Assembly (NCBI RefSeq): GCF_002155145.1
Contig: NZ_CP021323.1
Location: forward strand, 372,001 to 436,000
Reading direction: 5' to 3'
Length of the DNA stretch: 64,000 nt
Source of the DNA: Kushneria konosiri
GTDB taxonomy: Bacteria; Pseudomonadota; Gammaproteobacteria; Pseudomonadales; Halomonadaceae
Shown here piece by piece: positions 38,391 to 48,864 of this stretch (positions are counted from its first letter, which is position 1; each line of letters starts with the position of its first letter). The notes beneath the pieces were generated by a model. It was not told the DNA's origin and did no database searches. It saw nothing but the letters and a program-made list of their open reading frames with translations. The position numbers were made by a program, and so were the translations under genes.

Positions 38391-38705
38391 TCAGGCGAAC
38401 TGCTGGCGAAGCCAGGCCACGATATCGGCAGACTCGTACATCCAGTGAGTTGCGCCGGTCTCCTGAGTGATGCGCAGACACGGCACCATCGTGCGGCCGC
38501 CACCCTCAAGCAGCTCGTCGCGCGCCGATGAATCCTCGCGGGTGTTGCGCAGCTCGATGTTGAGCGACAGCCGTTCGATTTCATGCAGCACGCGCCGGCA
38601 AAAGGGGCAGCTCTCATACTCATAGAGCGCCAGTGACCGGCACTGCCGGTCCACTTCCGCCTGCTCCTCGGGGGTGCGAGACACTTCATCGGTATTGCTC
38701 TGCAT
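38391..38705 (-). CDS. Glutaredoxin-like protein (CPFC), soluble paralogue
   Basis: The 104-residue protein has the redox motif CPFC in YEYESCPFCRRVLHEIERL (about residues 29-47), the cis-Pro loop TMVPCLRITQ and a C-terminal THWMYESADIVAWLRQQF. It lacks the hydrophobic N-terminus of its paralogue at 33472-33873. ATG 38705 follows AGGAGA by about 6 bp, so the 10 open codons upstream are excluded. It lies 32 bp after the 475-residue unknown gene and may share its transcript. Confidence 0.88.
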   Translation of the reverse strand: MQSNTDEVSRTPEEQAEVDRQCRSLALYEYESCPFCRRVLHEIERLSLNIELRNTREDSSARDELLEGGGRTMVPCLRITQETGATHWMYESADIVAWLRQQFA

Positions 38706-38737
38706 TGATCTCTCCTTGCATGGTTTGAGCCTCACTT

Positions 38738-40165
38738 TCAGGGCGTGGATTCCTCGATATCCACGATCCCCGAGCGGCTCATATTGATTTTCCAGCGCTG
38801 AATGGTGGTTTTCTGGGAACCACGGATGGCGCGCGCCACCAGGTTGATCTGATAGCGACGCTCGACCACTTCGCGATTTACCTCGCCATCGAGCAGCTGA
38901 TAGACGTGATGATGGCTGTCTTCCAGCAGATTCGCGATCACTGAAAGGTCGAGCATCATGATTTCGCGGGTTTCCTCATAGCCACTGAGAAACCGGGTCG
39001 GCAGCATCTTCGAACGGCTTCGATACTGAAGGATCACCTCTTCGCGCTGAGTCACGCCGCCCCCGCGAGTCGCGCGAATCTCGTCATCCAGCCGCTTGAA
39101 GCGGACATAGTCGAGCCATTCACGCTGCTGGCCGACCATTTCGTTGCTGTGCACATCGAAGTACTGGCGTATCCACTTGGGCCTTCCCCGCCGTAACCAG
39201 CGCCACAGCGTATTGCGCAGATCTTCCTTGAAAACCTCACGCATGGCATACAAAAGCGCCAGTATCAGTACAAAACGCAGGGTCAGATCCCCCACCAGAT
39301 TACGGGCTTCCAGCATCATGACCGAAATCACCAGCATCACGACGCCGGTAGCCAGCGCCTTGACACCGCGTTCCTCCCAGGCGCCCAGCTCGCGCGTTCG
39401 CTGCTTGAGCGTCACCGGGTATTCAATCAAGCGTCGCAGCAGTCGCATCTTGTTGGAAATGCGCGACGGGCTCTGTGACGCACGGCTTGAGTTGTATCGA
39501 TGCTCGCTGCGATAGCGGCTTTCAAACCGGCAGATCTCAAGCAGGTCATGGCGCGCCATCGCCTGCGAATCCTCCCACTCGGGCAGACCGGAAATCAGCT
39601 TCAACAGCCGCTGTTCGGTGATCCAGGAGAGGTAGTTATCAATATTGATAAAGTACTTGAGCTGATTGTCATCGCCGGGGCGGTTACGCCGCATGCGCTT
39701 GAGCACATTGCGCGAAAGCTCGATGATCTCCTCCAGGGCTTCCACGCTCACCCGGTCGGGATGCCCTTCCAGCGGCGCAATCAGACGCTCGAGCGCCACC
39801 ACATACTGGTAGGCATACAGGCTCAGGCTCAGGCGATAACGCTCGGGCGATTGTCGGTCCCGGCGTGCCAGGCGGCTATGCGCCAGCGGCAGATGACGCT
39901 GATTGCTGTAGTAGGTGCGCTTTAGATGGATGGCGTTGTGATAAAAACTGCCTTCCGAGACGACATTGCGATGAAGATCGATCTCTGCAGGTACGAACAG
40001 ATAAAGATCGAGCCCGTGCTCGGTCGCTTCCCTGAGCACTCGCGAGATCTTGATGTTGAAACCTTCCCTGCGCTCTACACTGACCAAGAACGTAACCCTT
40101 GAAGCATGACGTGATTGAGATACTGATACCTTTATCGCATGGCACTCACGCGTTTCACGCACCAT
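38738..40165 (-). CDS. 475-residue membrane protein of unknown function
   Basis: I do not recognise this protein. It has a soluble N-terminal part (about 1-265), two closely spaced transmembrane helices (about 269-286 and 291-308) and a basic cytosolic-type C-terminal domain (about 309-475). Arg content is high. The N-terminus reads RVTFLVSVERREGFNIKISR and the C-terminus includes QKTTIQRWKINMSRSGIVDI. No enzymatic motif was seen. It is divergent from the YihY/BrkB gene and followed by a glutaredoxin-like gene. Confidence 0.75.
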   Translation of the reverse strand: MVRETRECHAIKVSVSQSRHASRVTFLVSVERREGFNIKISRVLREATEHGLDLYLFVPAEIDLHRNVVSEGSFYHNAIHLKRTYYSNQRHLPLAHSRLARRDRQSPERYRLSLSLYAYQYVVALERLIAPLEGHPDRVSVEALEEIIELSRNVLKRMRRNRPGDDNQLKYFINIDNYLSWITEQRLLKLISGLPEWEDSQAMARHDLLEICRFESRYRSEHRYNSSRASQSPSRISNKMRLLRRLIEYPVTLKQRTRELGAWEERGVKALATGVVMLVISVMMLEARNLVGDLTLRFVLILALLYAMREVFKEDLRNTLWRWLRRGRPKWIRQYFDVHSNEMVGQQREWLDYVRFKRLDDEIRATRGGGVTQREEVILQYRSRSKMLPTRFLSGYEETREIMMLDLSVIANLLEDSHHHVYQLLDGEVNREVVERRYQINLVARAIRGSQKTTIQRWKINMSRSGIVDIEESTP

Positions 40166-40299
40166 GACCTGGTTCGAATCTCAATGATGCATTATTGCCG
40201 CTACACTGGGAAACGCATCAGCAGGGTCTTTCATTTTATACGCAGGCACCTGAAGACATGATGCACCTGCCTGAATCGTTCAACCGGGGTAATCAAACC

Positions 40300-41343
40300 A
40301 TGCAGGACACCACCAACAAGCATCGTGGCAGGGACCGGGGGCACAACACCACGTCCCCGTTCGCCATGCCGGGGCTGGGCTGGAAGGACACGCTCCTGCG
40401 CGTCAAGCGCCAGATTGAGGCCAATCACGCCACCCTAATTGCTGCCAGCATCGCGTTTTACGCCTTTCTGGGCATCTTTCCGGCCATCGCTGCCTTCATT
40501 TCGATCTGGGGGCTGGCCTTTGATCCACAACAAGTGCAGGGCCAGATCGAAATGCTCAGCAGCGTTTTGCCCGAAGACGCTGCCAGCATCATTCGCCAGC
40601 AGGCCCTGTCAGTGAACAACAATGCCGGCACCGGCATGAGCATTACCGCGATTGCAGGCCTTGTCTTTACGGTCTACAGCGCCTCCAAGGGGATGAAAGG
40701 GCTGATGGCAGGGCTCAACATCATCTATGGGGAAAAGGAAGAGCGCGGTCTGATCAAACTGACGCTGAGGACCTGGGTACTGACCGGGGCCATGATGGTA
40801 ATGACCATCCTGACGCTGGGCACCATCGCTGTCCTGCCGCCGCTGATCGCCTGGCTGCCCTTTGGCGATACCCTGACAGCGCTTCTCACCTACATCCGCT
40901 GGCCCATTTTGCTGATGCTGGTGATCACGGCCATCACGATTCTTTATCGCTACGGGCCCGATCGGGCCCCGTCACGCGTCAGCTGGATCAGCGTGGGGTC
41001 CGTCACGGCCACCCTGCTCTGGGCAGTAGGGTCGATCGGCTTTTCCATCTATATTCGAAATTTCAGCAGCTACAATCAGACCTACGGCACCATTGGTGCA
41101 GTCATGGTGCTTTTACTGTGGTTCTGGCTGTCGGCCTTCATCGTGCTTCTGGGGGCGGCGCTCAACTGTGAGCTGGAGCGCCAGACCCGTGAGGACACGA
41201 CGACCGGCAAACCCAAACCAATGGGCGAGCGTGGCGCCTGGGCCGCCGACACCGTGGCTCGTGACAACCATGATATCGGCGAAAACGCCTTTACCAATGT
41301 CAGCAGCGTACCGACCGGAGAGGATCGCCACAGCGACAATTGA
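40300..41343 (+). CDS. YihY/BrkB family membrane protein
   Basis: The 347-residue protein has about six hydrophobic helices in the YihY core. Characteristic segments include IAASIAFYAFLGIFPAIAAF, a YSASKGMKGLMAGLNIIYGE block, and SYNQTYGTIGAVMVLLLWFWLSAFIVLLGAALNCELE-type helices near the end. Family function is unsettled; early names (ribonuclease BN, BrkB) are not supported. ATG 40300 gives a plausible cytosolic N-terminus of about 35 residues; ATG 40258 is an alternative. The C-terminus is a long hydrophilic tail. Confidence 0.88.
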   Translation: MQDTTNKHRGRDRGHNTTSPFAMPGLGWKDTLLRVKRQIEANHATLIAASIAFYAFLGIFPAIAAFISIWGLAFDPQQVQGQIEMLSSVLPEDAASIIRQQALSVNNNAGTGMSITAIAGLVFTVYSASKGMKGLMAGLNIIYGEKEERGLIKLTLRTWVLTGAMMVMTILTLGTIAVLPPLIAWLPFGDTLTALLTYIRWPILLMLVITAITILYRYGPDRAPSRVSWISVGSVTATLLWAVGSIGFSIYIRNFSSYNQTYGTIGAVMVLLLWFWLSAFIVLLGAALNCELERQTREDTTTGKPKPMGERGAWAADTVARDNHDIGENAFTNVSSVPTGEDRHSDN

Positions 41344-41431
41344 ATTATCCGGTACCTCCATGCCGTGATGGACCGACAAACGAGTTCCCATACGGCGCTC
41401 AACCCACCATGAAGCAACAGGGAGCGTTTTC

Positions 41432-41650
41432 ATGAGTGAGCATTATCGTCAGCGTCAGCGCGTGAAGTGGAAATGGGGTGACAACTGGACCGAGGGCAAG
41501 GTGACCCGCAAATACACCGAGAAGGTGACCCGGCGTATCAAGGGCAGCGACGTCACTCGCAATGCCACCGAGGATGAGCCGGCCTACATGATCAAGCAGG
41601 ATGATGGCGACCGGGTACTCAAGCTTCACAAGGAGCTGCGCAAGGCCTGA
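41432..41650 (+). CDS. DUF2945 (HVA1/TUDOR-like) small protein
   Basis: The 72-residue protein has the DUF2945 pattern: RVKWKWGDNWTEGKVTRKYT, then VTRRIKGSDVTRNATEDEPAYMI and KLHKELRK at the end. The fold is a small SH3/Tudor-like barrel of unknown function, often encoded near stress genes. CAGGGAG lies about 9 bp upstream of the ATG. It is followed by the DUF3140 gene in the same direction. Confidence 0.88.
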   Translation: MSEHYRQRQRVKWKWGDNWTEGKVTRKYTEKVTRRIKGSDVTRNATEDEPAYMIKQDDGDRVLKLHKELRKA

Positions 41651-41700
41651 GCCGTCATGTGATGGCCCATTTTTATGGTTTGCGTGTCAGGGAGGACACC

Positions 41701-42039
41701 ATGAGTGATGACCACGAAGCGATTTATCAGGACTTCAAGGAAAGCGTCAATATGGCGCCGAAAGAGCTTGAAGAGTGGCTTGAAACCGACGAGTCGAAAT
41801 CGGTCGGTGACAGCGGCGGCGGCGGTGAATCCACTGGCCATCAATCCGGTCGGCGCATCGTCGAGATCAAGAGAAAGCGCAAGGCAGAGCTTGATGACAA
41901 CGATTACAGCCACATGAAAAAGGTCAATCAGTATGTGGCACGCCACCTCAAGCAGCCGCCCCAGAAAGAGGACAAGAAGACCTCGCGCTGGCGCTATTCG
42001 CTGATGAACTGGGGGCATGACCCCCTCAAGTCATCGTAA
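41701..42039 (+). CDS. DUF3140 domain protein
   Basis: The 112-residue protein carries the DUF3140 features: FKESVNMAPKELEEWLETDE, SKSVG, GRRIVEIKRKRK and DYSHMKKVNQYVARHLKQ, then SLMNWGHDPLK. The family is often annotated as DNA-binding, without a known role. AGGGAGGA lies just before ATG 41701, so the 14 codons upstream are excluded. It probably forms a unit with the DUF2945 gene. Confidence 0.88.
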   Translation: MSDDHEAIYQDFKESVNMAPKELEEWLETDESKSVGDSGGGGESTGHQSGRRIVEIKRKRKAELDDNDYSHMKKVNQYVARHLKQPPQKEDKKTSRWRYSLMNWGHDPLKSS

Positions 42040-42147
42040 CCGACGGGTTGTAAACGCTTAACTGAAACTGGCCTTCGATATTCGTGCCGGGCAGGCCCGC
42101 CAATCGACTGCCATGCTTTCCAGGAAACATGACACAAGGATGACCCC

Positions 42148-42654
42148 ATGAAGTATCGTTCACTGCTCGCAGGCGCTGTCATGATGAGTGCCGCCGCCAT
42201 GGCACAGGCCAGCCAGCCGGCCACCGACGGCCTCTATTCTGCCGATAAGCTGATGGATGCAGACGTCCATCTTCAGAACGAGGATCAAACCATCGGAGAA
42301 GTGGAAGACCTGCTGTTTGGCGATGACATGACCCTTCAGGCCATCGTGATCGAAACCGACGATGACAGTTTCGATCCACAGGATCATGGCTATGTCATTC
42401 AGCGCGGTGATTTTACGGTCGAAACCAGTGCCGACACCGATCTTGACGACCTGCAATACAACGTCATCGTCAATCTTGATCGTGATGGGCTCAAGCAGCA
42501 GCCAACATGGAGCAATGACTGGTGGCAAAAGGCACGCCAGCAGGCTTCACAGACCTGGCAAAAGACCAGCGATGCCGCCAGCAGCGCCTGGCAGGATACG
42601 CGCCAGGCCACGTCCAACCTGTTGCAGCGAGCCGGCGAGGCGCTGGAAAACTGA
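42148..42654 (+). CDS. Exported PRC-barrel domain protein
   Basis: The 168-residue protein has a signal peptide (cleavage near AMAQAS). A PRC-barrel follows, with the ADKLMDADVHLQNEDQTIGEVEDLLFGDD block. The last 60 residues are Trp/Gln/Ala-rich and amphipathic (WWQKARQQASQTWQKTSDAA). PRC-barrel proteins of this exported type occur in envelope stress settings; the function is unknown. ACAAGGATGACCCC precedes the ATG. Confidence 0.87.
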   Translation: MKYRSLLAGAVMMSAAAMAQASQPATDGLYSADKLMDADVHLQNEDQTIGEVEDLLFGDDMTLQAIVIETDDDSFDPQDHGYVIQRGDFTVETSADTDLDDLQYNVIVNLDRDGLKQQPTWSNDWWQKARQQASQTWQKTSDAASSAWQDTRQATSNLLQRAGEALEN

Positions 42655-42661
42655 TCCCTGC

Positions 42662-42856
42662 CTAGCCGTCGAAGCTGCGCACCGGATCGCTTGAAACATC
42701 CGGACAATGCCCGTCATGGTGGTCACACCAGGCGGGCATTTGATTACCCCGCTCAGGCACCAGAGCATCGCCGCGCATAAGAACAAACAGCGCCAGCAAT
42801 ATCACCGTCAGCAGAATGGCGATATCGATGAGGGGATAATGTCGATGGTGACGCAT
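42662..42856 (-). CDS. Small single-helix membrane protein (64 residues)
   Basis: The 64-residue protein begins MRHHRHYPLIDIAILLTVIL, giving one transmembrane helix (about 9-28). A short exported-side tail with two Cys residues follows (WCDHHDGHC). GGGAGG sits 5 bp before ATG 42856, which favours this start over the longer open frame from 42988. I do not recognise a family. It is convergent with the PRC-barrel gene. Confidence 0.7.
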   Translation of the reverse strand: MRHHRHYPLIDIAILLTVILLALFVLMRGDALVPERGNQMPAWCDHHDGHCPDVSSDPVRSFDG

Positions 42857-42987
42857 GGCGACCTCCCGTCCTGTCGATCGGGGCAGCCTCAGGTCTGACG
42901 ATACAAGGCGGCGACCCCCTGTCTGGATAAGCACCTTCTCATATTGAAGAAGCTTTAGAGGATCGCCGCGATGCACGTTTTGTCGCA

Positions 42988-43012
42988 CATGGCGTAGCGG
43001 GACTACGCCATG
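42988..43012 (-). terminator. Hairpin at the end of the glycogen/trehalose array
   Basis: CATGGCGTAG (42988-42997) pairs perfectly with CTACGCCATG (43003-43012) around a 5-nt loop, 15 bp after the glgB1 stop. No T-run follows on the minus strand, so it may end or protect the transcript with help from other factors. Confidence 0.6.
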
Positions 43013-43027
43013 TTCATGGCTACCGGA

Positions 43028-45265
43028 TCAGTTCAGCGCCTTGCGCCCCGGTTTAAGGATGACAGCACCCAGCGGTGGCAGATGCAGTGACAGCGTAAAC
43101 GGATGGCCATGGCTTTCACGTGCCTCGCTGTCACGCCCGCCATCGTTGCCGGCTCCGGTGCCACCATAGGCGCTGGCATTACTGTTGAAGCACTCCTGCC
43201 AGTAGCCTGCCGAAGGCACGCCGACCCCATAATCCGACAGCGTCTGCGGCGTCAGATTGAGCACCACCAGCATCGGCTCGCCCTCGCGACTCCATCGCAG
43301 CCATGCCAGAACGCTGTTATGGGCATCATCACCGATCACCCATTCAAACCCTTCCGGGACACAGTCCTGCTCATGCAGGGCGGGCTCACCGGTATAGAGC
43401 CCGTTGAGATCACGTACCAGATTCGAGATGCCCTGATGCTCGCTGTCGGCCAGCAGGAACCAGTCCAGCTCGCGGTCGTGACTCCACTCACGAAACTGCG
43501 CCAGCTCGCAGCCCATGAACAAAAGCTTCTTGCCCGGATGGGTCCACATCAGCGAAAGGCAGGCGCGCAGATTGGCAAATTGCTGCCAGCGATCACCCGG
43601 CATCTTGTTGATCAGAGATCCCTTGCCGTGCACCACCTCGTCATGGGAGATCGGCAGCATGAAATGCTCGGAGAAGGCATACACCAGCGAAAAGGTCAGC
43701 TCGCCGTGATGATAGCGGCGATACAACGGGTCCTCGCTCATATAGCTCAGGGTGTCGTGCATCCAGCCCATGTTCCACTTGTAATGGAAACCAAGCCCAC
43801 CTTCGGATACGGGACGACTGACCCCGGGCCAGGCCGTGGATTCCTCGGCGATCATGATGGCGCCCGGCGCCTCTTCACCGACCACCTCATTGAGGTGTGT
43901 CAGAAAGTCGATCGCCTCCAGATTTTCCTGGCCACCGTGGCGGTTGGGAACCCACTCCCCTTCCTTGCGGGAATAGTTGCGATAGAGCATCGAGGCCACG
44001 GCATCCACGCGCAGGGCGTCGACGTGGAAGTGCTTGAGCCAGTAAAGCGCCGAGGCCAGCATGAAGCCATGTACCTCATGACGCCCGAGGTTGTAGATGT
44101 AGGTGTTCCAGTCCTGATGAAAGCCTTCACGAGGGTCCTGGTACTCATAGAGCGCCGTGCCGTCGAAGCGGGCAAGCCCATGCGCATCCGTTGGAAAATG
44201 CGCGGGCACCCAGTCGAGGATGACGCCGATCCCGGCCTGATGGCAGGCATCAACGAAAGCGGCAAACTCCTGCGGCTTGCCGAACCGGCCGCTGGGCGCG
44301 AACTGTGACAGCGGCTGATAACCCCAGGACCCCCCAAAGGGGTGCTCCATGATCGGCAGCAGCTCGATGTGGGTAAAGCCCATCTCCTTGACGTAGGGAA
44401 TCAGCCACCGGGCCAGATCGCCCCAGCTGTAAAGCTCGCCCTCATCACCACCGTGACGCCGCCAGGACGCCGCGTGCACTTCATAGACCGAGATGGGAGC
44501 ATCTGCACCATGACGCGAGGCCCGCTCTTCCATCCATGCCTGATCCTGCCAGTCATGGGCCAGCGGCGCGGCCACGACCGATCCGGTTTCAGGCGGCGAC
44601 TGGGTTGCCCGCGCCACCGGGTCGGCCTTGAGCGGCAGGAGCCCTGACTGGCCGAGGATCTCGTATTTATAGACAGCGCCTTCTTCAAGACCCGGAATGA
44701 AGATCTCCCAGACTCCGGTGGGCTGGCGCAATCGCATCGGATAGCGCCGTCCGTCCCACCCGCAGAACTCGCCGACCACCGACACGCGCCGGGCGTTGGG
44801 CGCCCAGACGGCAAAACGTACGCCTTTCACGCCGTCCACCGTCATCATCTGTGCCCCGAGGCAGGTGCCCAGCTCACGGTGATTGCCCTCGCCGATCAGA
44901 TAAAGATCCAGCTCTCCGAGCAGCGGCCCGAAGGCATAAGGGTCCTCGACGATCTCCTCGCCGTGCGGCCATCGAATGCGCAGACGATAGGGAACGAGTC
45001 GATCCAGTCGACCCACAAAAAGATCCGGCACCTGACCCGGCTGAAGCCGGGTCAAAACACGCTGACTGTCGCGTTCGAGCAGTTCTACACCGATGGCGCG
45101 CGGCAAAAAGGCCCGCACGATCATCTCGTGATCGACGTCATGTGGCCCAAGCACGGCAAAGGGATCGCCATGGGTGCCCTCGACCAGTGCCTGCGCGGCG
45201 TCAGGATGCAGGGATGTGCTATCGAGTGACGCGCTGTGAACGTCCTGTTTACTGCGAGTCGTCAT
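43028..45265 (-). CDS. glgB: 1,4-alpha-glucan branching enzyme, copy 1
   Basis: The 745-residue GH13 enzyme forms alpha-1,6 branches. It has an N-terminal extra domain, a CBM48 module ([20 protein letters not shown]) and the catalytic barrel. The nucleophile Asp lies in [14 protein letters not shown], the acid/base Glu in [13 protein letters not shown] and the stabilising Asp in [12 protein letters not shown]. Its start overlaps the treS-mak stop by 17 bp, so it is coupled to the GlgE-pathway genes. The second copy (60518-62722) is equally intact but clearly divergent. Confidence 0.96.
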   Translation of the reverse strand: MTTRSKQDVHSASLDSTSLHPDAAQALVEGTHGDPFAVLGPHDVDHEMIVRAFLPRAIGVELLERDSQRVLTRLQPGQVPDLFVGRLDRLVPYRLRIRWPHGEEIVEDPYAFGPLLGELDLYLIGEGNHRELGTCLGAQMMTVDGVKGVRFAVWAPNARRVSVVGEFCGWDGRRYPMRLRQPTGVWEIFIPGLEEGAVYKYEILGQSGLLPLKADPVARATQSPPETGSVVAAPLAHDWQDQAWMEERASRHGADAPISVYEVHAASWRRHGGDEGELYSWGDLARWLIPYVKEMGFTHIELLPIMEHPFGGSWGYQPLSQFAPSGRFGKPQEFAAFVDACHQAGIGVILDWVPAHFPTDAHGLARFDGTALYEYQDPREGFHQDWNTYIYNLGRHEVHGFMLASALYWLKHFHVDALRVDAVASMLYRNYSRKEGEWVPNRHGGQENLEAIDFLTHLNEVVGEEAPGAIMIAEESTAWPGVSRPVSEGGLGFHYKWNMGWMHDTLSYMSEDPLYRRYHHGELTFSLVYAFSEHFMLPISHDEVVHGKGSLINKMPGDRWQQFANLRACLSLMWTHPGKKLLFMGCELAQFREWSHDRELDWFLLADSEHQGISNLVRDLNGLYTGEPALHEQDCVPEGFEWVIGDDAHNSVLAWLRWSREGEPMLVVLNLTPQTLSDYGVGVPSAGYWQECFNSNASAYGGTGAGNDGGRDSEARESHGHPFTLSLHLPPLGAVILKPGRKALN

Positions 45266-48200
45266 GATGACCCTCCCCTGGTTGGGACATGTCATTGGCC
45301 GAGCGTGCGCTCAGTTCGTCAAAAAGTGTCACCATCCCACGCATGGGAACGCTCAGCCAGGCAGGCCGGTTGGCCGCCTCGTAGGCGATTTCATAAGCCG
45401 CCTTCTCCAGCGTGAACAGCGACAGCGCGGCGCTGGCACCATCCTCGAACTGCCACTGATGACCGACCTGATGCGTGGCCTGGCGGTAGGCCAGCAAAAA
45501 CGCCTGCGTGACCCGGTGACGATAGTCCTCGATCACATCCTGGCTGACCGCTTCCCGGTCATGGGCCACGTCAGCACGGTAAGCGTTATCCAGCGCCATG
45601 GCCGAGGCATAGTCAAACGAGCGCACCACACCCGCCACATCACGCAGGGGGCTGCTCTTCATGCGGCGCTCGTCAAGCGAGCGAGCCGGTTCGCCTTCAA
45701 AGTCGATAATGTAGGCATCGTCATGGGACACCAGTACCTGTCCCAGGTGCAGATCCCCGTGGGTGCGCGTGCACAGGCTGCCTTGCGCATGATGGGCGAA
45801 TGAATCGGCCATCTCATAGAGTGAGTCACGTCGCTGAAGCAGCCAGTCGGCGAGCTGCTGATCCTCTGCGCTGGCATTGGCCTTGTGGCTTTCAAGGATC
45901 TCCATGGCCCGAGCCAGCTGGGTACGTACGCTCTCGGCCCACGCCTGCGTTCGGGCTTCATCGGCAATTTCGGGGGCAAAGTCGGCTTCCGGCGTTTCCA
46001 TGGCCAGCAGGGTGTGCATCTCACCCAGTCGCTGTCCCAGAAGGCCTGCAAAACCGGTCAGGGTCGCCAGCGGATCGTAGGCGTCATCCTGCTCGGACTG
46101 GACCATCTCGCTGACGTCACGGATGGCGCGCTCGAGCGTATTGAGCGTCCACTCCCAGGCATCGCCCTGGTTATCGATATACCCCTGCAGCACCATCAGC
46201 ACGTGCGGCACGCCCTGATCGTCAACACGGGTGACCTCACCCAGCATCGGCGCAATGTGGGTAAAGCCGCGCTCGGTCAGATATCGGCCCATCTCCGCTT
46301 CAGGATGGATGCCGCGCTCGATCCGGCGAATCAGCTTGAGCACCATGCGGTCGTTGATGATCACGGAGCTGTTGGACTGCTCGGCGCTCAGATAACGCAG
46401 CTCGGCGTCCTCCGGCACCCGTTCCATGTCATCCAGAAGCGATGTGGCGCGGAAATGAAGCTCACCGGGATGCGAGGCATCGGCGTCCAGCTCCACCACG
46501 CTGTGGCTCAGATCGAGTACCGTGCCTGCCCGCAGCGCCTGAATGACCGCCATGGGCAAACCCGGCATCGCAAAGGCATCGGTCAGCAGTCCGACTTCCC
46601 GGCCGCGACGAATACGGGCGATGGCCAGTTGCTGCGGCAACAGTGCCGTTTCATCCTCACCGATCATGCCCAGTGGCAGCACATAGCGCTCGTGAGACGA
46701 GGCCTCGTTGCCCTGATGTGCCTGAACCTCGATCTCGCCCAGCAATATCGCTGGTGCCTCGGAGGCCTGCTCATCGCCGGCCGGGCCTTCCAGACCAACG
46801 GCCCAGGCCAGCGAGACCCGGTCAATGTTGCTGTTTTTGGCAGCAAACCAGCGTCTGCGCGGCAGATACTGCGGCAGGCTTTCGTTTTCCAGTGAACGGC
46901 GTGTCTTGCCGGTACCAATCTCATCCAGACGCCGCTTGATCACCAGCGTCAAAAGCTCCGGCATCATTTCCTGAGCCGGCGTATGCCATTGCGGCATGGC
47001 CGTTTCCGAGGCCAGCAGGAACCAGTAAAAGCCATAGGGCGGCAGGGTCAGCAGGTAGCTGAGCTGACCGATGGGCGGGAAGCTGCTGCCCCCGAGCATC
47101 TCCACCGGCACATGACCTTCCCAGCTGGAAAGATCCAGCTCCACGGCCTGCGCCGAGCGTGACACGTTGGCCACGCACAGGATGGAGTCCACCTGACCGC
47201 TATCTTCATGGGTGTATTCGCGGATGTAGGCCAGAATGCGTCGATTCTTGGGATACAAGAGCTTCATGACACCGCGGCCGAATGCCTTTTGCTGGCTGCG
47301 TACCGCCAGCATGCGTCGCGTCCAGTTGAGCAGCGAATGGGGATCGCGAGTCTGTGCCTCGACGTTGATGGTCTGAAAACCGTACAGGGCATCCATGATC
47401 GGCGGCAGCACCATGCTGGCCGGATCAGCGCGCGAAAAACCACCGTTGCGGTCCATGGACCACTGCATGGGCGTGCGCACACCGTCGCGGTCCCCCAGGT
47501 GGATGTTGTCTCCCATGCCGATTTCATCGCCGTAATACACCGTCGGCGTTCCCGGCATCGACAGCAACAGGCTGTTGAGCAGCTCGATACGCCGACGGTC
47601 CCGCTCCAGCAGCGGGGCCAGACGGCGGCGAATGCCCAGGTTGATGCGTGCACGACGATCGGAGGCGTAGTGATTCCAGAGATAGTCGCGCTCGCGGTCG
47701 GTCACCATTTCAAGCGTGAGCTCATCATGGTTACGAAGGAAGACGGCCCACTGGCAGTTTTCAGGAATTTCCGGGGTCTGGCGCAGGATATCGGTCACGG
47801 GGAAGCGATCTTCCTGAGCCAGTGACATATACATGCGCGGCATCAGCGGGAAGTGAAACGCCATATGGCACTCATCCCCCTCACCGAAATAGGGGCGCGT
47901 GTCCTCGGGCCACTGGTTGGCCTCGGCCAGCAGCATGCGATCCGGAAAATGTTCATCGATGACCGCACGAATGCGCTTGAGCACGTCGTGGGTCTCGGGC
48001 AGGTTCTCGTTGTTGGTGCCTTCACGCTCGACGAGATAGGGAATGGCGTCAAGGCGCAGACCATCCACCCCCATCTCCAGCCAGTAGTGCATGACCTTCA
48101 TGACCTCATCGAACACGACAGGATTATCGAAGTTCAGGTCAGGCTGGTGCGAGTAGAATCGATGCCAGAAATACTGGCCGGCTACCGGGTCCCACGTCCA

Positions 48201-48725
48201 GTTGGAGGTCTCGGTATCCAGAAAGATGATTCGGGTGCCGCTGTAATGAGTATCGCTGTCTGACCAGACGTAGAAATCACGCTCGGGCGAGCCCTTGGGC
48301 GCATGTCGGGCACGCTGGAACCAGGGATGCTGATCCGAGGTGTGGTTGATGACCAGCTCGGTGATGACACGCAGGCCGCGGGCGTGCGCCTCCTCGATAA
48401 ACTGCTGCGCCTGCTCGAGCGTGCCGTAGTCCGGGCTGACCGCACAGTACTCGGAGATGTCATAGCCGTCATCGCGTCGCGGTGACGGATAAAACGGCAG
48501 CAGCCAGATGGTATTGACCCCCAGACCCGCAATGTAGTCGAGCCGCTCGATCAGCCCCTGAAAATCGCCGATGCCGTCGTTGTTGGCGTCATAAAAGGAT
48601 TTGACGTGAACCTGATAGATGACCGCGTCCTTGTACCACAGCGGATCCTTGATAAAGGCAGGTTCTCCCTCGCCGGCCGCCATGGCCTGCTGGGACGATC
48701 CGGATACATCACTGGCATTCATCAT
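45249..48725 (-). CDS. treS: Trehalose synthase-maltokinase fusion (TreS-Mak)
   Basis: This 1158-residue fusion has TreS at about 25-570: [20 protein letters not shown], nucleophile Asp in [13 protein letters not shown], Glu in [11 protein letters not shown] and Asp in [12 protein letters not shown]. Maltokinase (Pep2) follows at about 620-1150, with the kinase-like [12 protein letters not shown] and YIIDFEGEP motifs. TreS interconverts trehalose and maltose, and Mak phosphorylates maltose to maltose-1-phosphate for GlgE. GAGGAGG lies 10 bp before ATG 48725; ATG 48722 follows directly. The fusion channels substrate, as in Pseudomonas-type arrays. Confidence 0.96.
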   Translation of the reverse strand: MMNASDVSGSSQQAMAAGEGEPAFIKDPLWYKDAVIYQVHVKSFYDANNDGIGDFQGLIERLDYIAGLGVNTIWLLPFYPSPRRDDGYDISEYCAVSPDYGTLEQAQQFIEEAHARGLRVITELVINHTSDQHPWFQRARHAPKGSPERDFYVWSDSDTHYSGTRIIFLDTETSNWTWDPVAGQYFWHRFYSHQPDLNFDNPVVFDEVMKVMHYWLEMGVDGLRLDAIPYLVEREGTNNENLPETHDVLKRIRAVIDEHFPDRMLLAEANQWPEDTRPYFGEGDECHMAFHFPLMPRMYMSLAQEDRFPVTDILRQTPEIPENCQWAVFLRNHDELTLEMVTDRERDYLWNHYASDRRARINLGIRRRLAPLLERDRRRIELLNSLLLSMPGTPTVYYGDEIGMGDNIHLGDRDGVRTPMQWSMDRNGGFSRADPASMVLPPIMDALYGFQTINVEAQTRDPHSLLNWTRRMLAVRSQQKAFGRGVMKLLYPKNRRILAYIREYTHEDSGQVDSILCVANVSRSAQAVELDLSSWEGHVPVEMLGGSSFPPIGQLSYLLTLPPYGFYWFLLASETAMPQWHTPAQEMMPELLTLVIKRRLDEIGTGKTRRSLENESLPQYLPRRRWFAAKNSNIDRVSLAWAVGLEGPAGDEQASEAPAILLGEIEVQAHQGNEASSHERYVLPLGMIGEDETALLPQQLAIARIRRGREVGLLTDAFAMPGLPMAVIQALRAGTVLDLSHSVVELDADASHPGELHFRATSLLDDMERVPEDAELRYLSAEQSNSSVIINDRMVLKLIRRIERGIHPEAEMGRYLTERGFTHIAPMLGEVTRVDDQGVPHVLMVLQGYIDNQGDAWEWTLNTLERAIRDVSEMVQSEQDDAYDPLATLTGFAGLLGQRLGEMHTLLAMETPEADFAPEIADEARTQAWAESVRTQLARAMEILESHKANASAEDQQLADWLLQRRDSLYEMADSFAHHAQGSLCTRTHGDLHLGQVLVSHDDAYIIDFEGEPARSLDERRMKSSPLRDVAGVVRSFDYASAMALDNAYRADVAHDREAVSQDVIEDYRHRVTQAFLLAYRQATHQVGHQWQFEDGASAALSLFTLEKAAYEIAYEAANRPAWLSVPMRGMVTLFDELSARSANDMSQPGEGHHDDSQ

Positions 48726-48864
48726 GAGACATTGTCCTCCTCGCCACGACACGCGGTCGCAGACGATCGTGTTGCGTCATCCCTGAAAAAAGGCATGTCA
48801 CCGTGACTGTCGCGTCATGCCGACCGCATTGAGCCACTCAGGGCATGCCATTTCGTCTGCGAAA

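Noticed and set aside
43103-44308. 401-codon plus-strand frame opposite glgB1
   Set aside because: Antisense shadow of a highly conserved enzyme in GC-rich DNA; no family features or ribosome-binding site. Similar shadows opposite treS-mak, glgX, treY and glgB2 were also dropped.
48690-48730. Seven-codon frame (MSHDECQ) overlapping the treS-mak start
   Set aside because: Its ATG lies only 3 bp from GAGGAGG, too close for efficient initiation, and such short frames arise by chance; without conservation data it is not reported as a leader peptide.
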